Shown here: piece after piece, positions 60,885 through 64,000 of the stretch | How the letters are laid out: the number at the start of each line of letters is the position of its first letter | Position numbering within the stretch: the stretch's first letter is position 1 | Source: Arion vulgaris | Lineage: Eukaryota; Mollusca; Gastropoda; Stylommatophora; Arionidae | DNA: 64,000 nt | Assembly (NCBI GenBank): GCA_020796225.1 | Contig: CM036755.1 | Span: 67,090,049-67,154,048 of the forward strand | Reading direction: 5' to 3' | Program-made: the position numbers and the translations under genes | The notes under the pieces: generated by a model | Told to the model about the DNA's origin: nothing | The model's database searches: none | Seen by the model: the letters and a program-made list of their open reading frames with translations, nothing else

Positions 60885-61262
60885 TCCCAGATGGAAGATG
60901 TAGTTGGCTGTCCACTCTTGCCGTTAAGCGTAGGGATGGGAGCTTTAATTTGCGTTCTAGGGCTAGATGAGTTGCCCGTGTTGTGTTGTATCCGTGTTTA
61001 TGTAGTGTGGTCTTGATATTGTCTATCCATCTTTGTCGTGGTCTTCCCTTAGCTCTAGTACATGATCTCTTTTTATTGTATGCTGTTATTGGTGGTTGGT
61101 TGTATTTCATTCTCCTTAAATGTCCAAACCACTACATTTGTTGTCTTTCGATGTATTCGGTGTATGAAGTTATTCCCACTCTGCTTCTGATGTTCTCATT
61201 TCGTAGTCTGTCTTTCCTGGTGACTCCACTGCCTTCCTCAAGCATTTCATTTCACACGTAGT
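60885..61262 (-). pseudogene. LINE-d-like C-terminal fragment (RPRQRWIDN type)
   Basis: Minus strand, across two frames: 'NEMLEEGSGVTRKDRLRNEN', 'SYTEYIERQQM', 'WFGHLRRMKYNQPPITAYNK', 'KGRPRQRWIDNIKTTLHKHG', 'THLALERKLKLPSLRL'. This is the post-thumb to C-terminal region. It resembles 35755-36135 (RDRLRNEDI...KWFGHVSRL) in its first half and 45725-45975 in its second half, tying those fragments into one group. Confidence 0.82.
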
Positions 61263-61289
61263 GAGCTTTCTGTGATGTGTTGCTGTAAG

Positions 61290-61400
61290 GAACCAAGTTT
61301 GAAAAAAACGAAAATCTATTATATATTTCACCATCTTCTAAATTAAATCGTGGACCCTCGCCGGTGCTACAGAGTTCGTGCACTGCCGACGAGATCTTCT
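61290..61400 (+). mobile_element. SINE G 3' fragment
   Basis: 'gtggaccctcgccggtgcta', 'cagagttcgtgcactgcc', 'gagatcttcttgtgtac'. Head absent. Confidence 0.72.
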
Positions 61401-61471
61401 TGTGTACTCTAACTAACTTGTCTAATTCTCTGAAACTGTGAAGCTTATTTGTTGTCTGTTTTATCATCAAG

Positions 61472-62200
61472 GGGCGTATCCTTTATAGGACGTCGCTCTC
61501 TTTACAGCGCATATAAAATTCACTCTGTCGCTAGCCAGTTCACCCACATCGCCGATGGTCATATTAATGGTTTCTTTAATATCCTGCAGCCATCTTCTTC
61601 TTGGTCTGCCTCTGCGTCCTGGGACCCTGCCCTCCAAAAGTGTTCTCTCCAGGCCGTCGTGATGCTTGATATGGCCAAAGTATCTGATTTTTCTGTACAG
61701 TATATTGCTTATCATTTCTTTCAAGACGTCAGTGTTCTTCCTTTTTTCTGTTCATGGTATTCGTAGGATCTATCTGTAGCATTTCGTTTCGAAGGACTGG
61801 ATTTCCGTTCTTGTTGCTTGTGTAATGGTCCATGATTCACAACCATAAGTAAACACTGGAAAAATGCATGGTCTCAGGAATGTAAACAAAGGGGGAGTTA
61901 AGCGTAACAAGGGACATAACTGAAAGAGCGCTACCGATACATCGTGCAGAATTTTTAATTTTAATATTTTGCTGGTGCTTTGCTACATGTTCTTCATAGT
62001 GTTTAACTTCCTCATTGATATTGCCAATCTTCTTGAGATCTCTTTGGAGCAGTCGCCTTTATTGTTGACTGCTGATCCCAGGTATTCGTACCTTTTTCTT
62101 ACATGTTGGAGTTCTTCATTGTTTATTTGGATGTTAGGTGAACCTTTTGCTTTGTCAGTTGACATTATTATTTTTTTTGGTGTGTATTCAAATATAGATG
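61472..62200 (-). pseudogene. LINE-b RT thumb and C-terminal region
   Basis: Minus strand, in order: 'NNEELQHVRKRYEYLGSAVN', 'NKGDCSKEISRRLAISMRKL' (61983-62165), then with frame changes 'FTYGCESWTITQATRTEI', 'SFETKCYR', 'LRIPWTEKRKNTDVLKE', 'RKIRYFGHIKHHDGLERTLL' and 'GRRGRPRRRWLQDIKETINM' (61467-61724). About 730 bp. The FADD palm motif is not included. Stops and indels at several points. Confidence 0.85.
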
Positions 62201-62289
62201 TTGGTCTTCGCTATATTTCTTGGTCATTATGGTTAGGATTTCCAAACCCTCTTTGCTGGTGGATAATAATACTGTATACCTAAGCTCTG

Positions 62290-62560
62290 TTTTGGTTTTG
62301 CTGCAAGTGACACATTAGTCTTCTATTGACAAGTCTCTCCATTACTTTTCCAACTCAACTAAGGAGGCTAGTCGGTCTGTAACTTCTTGGGTCGAGTCTG
62401 TCTTTTCCTTGTTTTAGAATGGGCACGGTGATTGCTTCTTTCCATTCACTAAGTATTTCCCCAACTTTCCAGCTTGCATTCATAATTGTTAGCAGTTTTT
62501 TCTTTGCTTTTGATGTTAGTAACTTGTTCTTATTATTGATTGTACTTTCCGTCATCTATA
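62290..62560 (-). pseudogene. LINE RT N-terminal (fingers) fragment
   Basis: 'MNASWKVGEILSEWKEAIT', 'VPILKQGKDRLDPRSYRPTS' and 'LLS', then after a frame change 'VMERLVNRRLMCHL'. ExWKEAxxxPILKxGK...SYRPxSLLS is the start of the RT domain in Jockey/I-type LINEs. Different family from the LINE-b piece next to it, so two elements abut here. Confidence 0.82.
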
Positions 62561-63149
62561 TTCCTTTCGTAATCTTGTTGTTTATACTGGTGCATGTGCA
62601 TCGCATGTGCACCGAAGGGTCTGTGCATCGTGGTAAGAAGTCAGGCTGTGGTTTCTTCTCTAGCAATAATGTTAAAGTTGCTGCAAAGCGAAATGGAGCA
62701 CACAAGACAACTACTTCCAGAATGAGGATGGACGTTGAGACCGTTACTGCTGCCCTCCATTAATTCTCTGGGACTGTGTTTTTAAGGCTGTTGTTGTTTC
62801 TGAGTTTCAGTAGATGCTTTGGAAGGTCTAGAATGACAGATTGCGATATGAGTGGATGACGTCTATAGACGTTTCTAACCTCCGGAGACTCATGTGGATA
62901 TACTGTCCTGCTCATGCGGGTGTTTGCAGCAACGAGAGAGCGGTGCATTGAAATCATCGATTTTTGGAGAGTTGAAGATGGATAAGGGGGATGTTCTTCG
63001 GTCTCTCATCGACTTCTGTTGAATGATGACCCTAAAATTAACATTGAATCAATCTGGCTGTCTACGGTATTTGAAATTACACATTGTACAGGTAGAGCTG
63101 GATGCTTGATGGGTAGAGCGAGAAGTGTGTTTAACCAGCGAGCCTCTGA
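62561..63149. other. no recognised feature
   Basis: Short ORFs without motifs. May contain decayed LINE sequence but I cannot support a call. Confidence 0.35.
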
Positions 63150-63252
63150 AACCATCAATATGCATACCCTTCGACATCTGTTGGGGGAGACTGTGCACCT
63201 ATGGGTCTGCCTGGAGTGCTATTATATCAGTTCAGTAACCAATAACCAAACA
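63150..63252 (+). repeat. Dispersed repeat R3, copy 2
   Basis: 'gggagactgtgcacctatgg', 'cagttcagtaaccaataacc' shared with 6640-6735. Confidence 0.6.
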
Positions 63253-63289
63253 TAATCTCGTTTTCACATCTTCCATCATCTGTACCCTC

Positions 63290-63430
63290 CACATTAGCCT
63301 ACCTTATCGTGGTTGCAGCATTTGTGTGCCTTGAGGATAATTTAGGCTATCTCGGCGGGAGTCTAAATCCTTGCAGTTCTAACCAAGCCGAACAGACTGA
63401 AGGTGAAAGGCCAGACTAAAGTTCGGGGAG
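63290..63430 (+). other. possible LINE 5' region
   Basis: 'ttatcgtggttgcagcattt' and 'gtgtgccttgaggataattt' resemble the non-coding leader of RTE-like LINEs as I remember them. The following 'aggccagactaaagttcggg' has weak similarity to 8545-8575. Tentative. Confidence 0.25.
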
Positions 63431-63454
63431 CGGAGTGAGGTCTTCTTCTTCTTC

Positions 63455-63800
63455 CAACGTTTTCAGACATCGATTTGTATACTTTTAAAGTAGTTAGTGG
63501 TCAACCGGAGTCCACGTACATCTCTGTATAGCTTGTCTTGGACTGATATGGGGATTGGCCATGTGTTTTCTCTCTGTTCCGTGAATGTTGGACATTGTCG
63601 CAGTATGTGTGTCTCTGTCATCTTGCTGGTGTCACATGTACATATGTCAGATGGGCCTATTTTATACTTAGGAGTGAGGCCCCATAAGGTGACAGCGCAG
63701 AACACACCGGCGAGTGGTAGTTGCTCTGGCTGTAATCAACTCTCTCCCCAGCCATGGGTTAAATTGCAGCCCTCCTCTCTCTCTTGAGGAGATCTTTTTC
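63455..63800 (-). pseudogene. LINE C-terminal Cys/His motif fragment
   Basis: Frame 63463-63705: 'IGPSDICTCDTSKMTETHIL', 'RQCPTFTEQRENTWPIP', 'LRLTTNYFKSIQIDV'. The CxC...E.HIL..CP pattern is the zinc-knuckle-like end of RNase H-bearing LINE proteins. It could be the 3' end of the same family as 59845-60280. Confidence 0.75.
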
Positions 63801-64000
63801 TTGTCTTATCTCCTACTTCTTTTACAACTTTTCTATCCCTCGAGTTAGACCACAGTCTTCTCTAGCAATAAGAGTCCTGAAGTCGGAGGCAACCAGCCAA
63901 GAGTCGCGCTATAGCAATCAGGTCGCCACGCACTAACGCATACTGAATACGTATCTTTATTCGAAATGGCCCGACTCAAACGGGCAGAAGTATGGACAGA
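63801..64000. other. no recognised feature
   Basis: Nothing assignable up to the window end. Confidence 0.45.

Overview
The window looks like gene-poor, AT-rich intergenic or intronic DNA from an animal genome. I see no operons, ribosome binding sites or long conserved host genes. It consists of non-LTR retrotransposon (LINE) fragments, many SINE copies, small DNA-transposon derivatives (MITEs) and large minisatellites. Two things suggest a spiralian, most plausibly a mollusc: the LINE proteins resemble the endonuclease/reverse-transcriptase elements common in molluscs and flatworms, and two SINE families carry a conserved core (GTCGTAAGAGGCGACT) of the kind I associate with molluscan SINEs. 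That placement is inference. Family names (SINE A to I, MITE-A/B, FB1, R1 to R3, LINE-a to -f) are my own working labels.

Layout. 1-18 kb: scattered SINEs, LINE 3' ends, two MITEs, an inverted-repeat element with tRNA-like arms (12.4-12.95 kb) and several short tandem arrays. 18.4-21.2 kb: a 47-bp array, then a SINE whose conserved core has expanded into about 43 tandem 46-bp units. 21.2-24.65 kb: MITE, SINEs and nested LINE tails. 24.65-28.26 kb: a 3.6-kb satellite of a 22-bp unit. 28.3-31.5 kb: SINE-in-SINE nesting and two related 25-bp arrays. 31.5-35 kb: a near full-length RTE-like LINE (about 3.2 kb, minus strand) that split a tRNA-like SINE and left a 13-bp target duplication. 35-46.5 kb: LINE tails, a 43-bp array, a foldback element, a 49-bp array, MITEs and a long GAA microsatellite. 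46.5-56 kb: mostly SINEs and LINE tails. 56.9-59.3 kb: a 34-bp pyrimidine-rich array that is open in all forward frames; a short unique island inside it (58031-58188) resembles an internal exon. 59.5-64 kb: SINEs and minus-strand LINE fragments, including RNase H.

How the parts relate. At least nine insertions can be ordered because they sit inside other repeats with matching target duplications. SINEs A, B and F share a 3' domain, so they were probably mobilised by one LINE-type enzyme. The RTE-like LINE shares its first ~90 bp with SINE A, which links an autonomous element to an abundant SINE. Both small MITE families have CAG-type terminal inverted repeats and 8-bp target duplications, as in hAT transposons. 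Every recognisable coding sequence is a broken retrotransposon fragment. The only candidate host coding sequence is the 58-kb exon-like island, and I could not assign it to a family.
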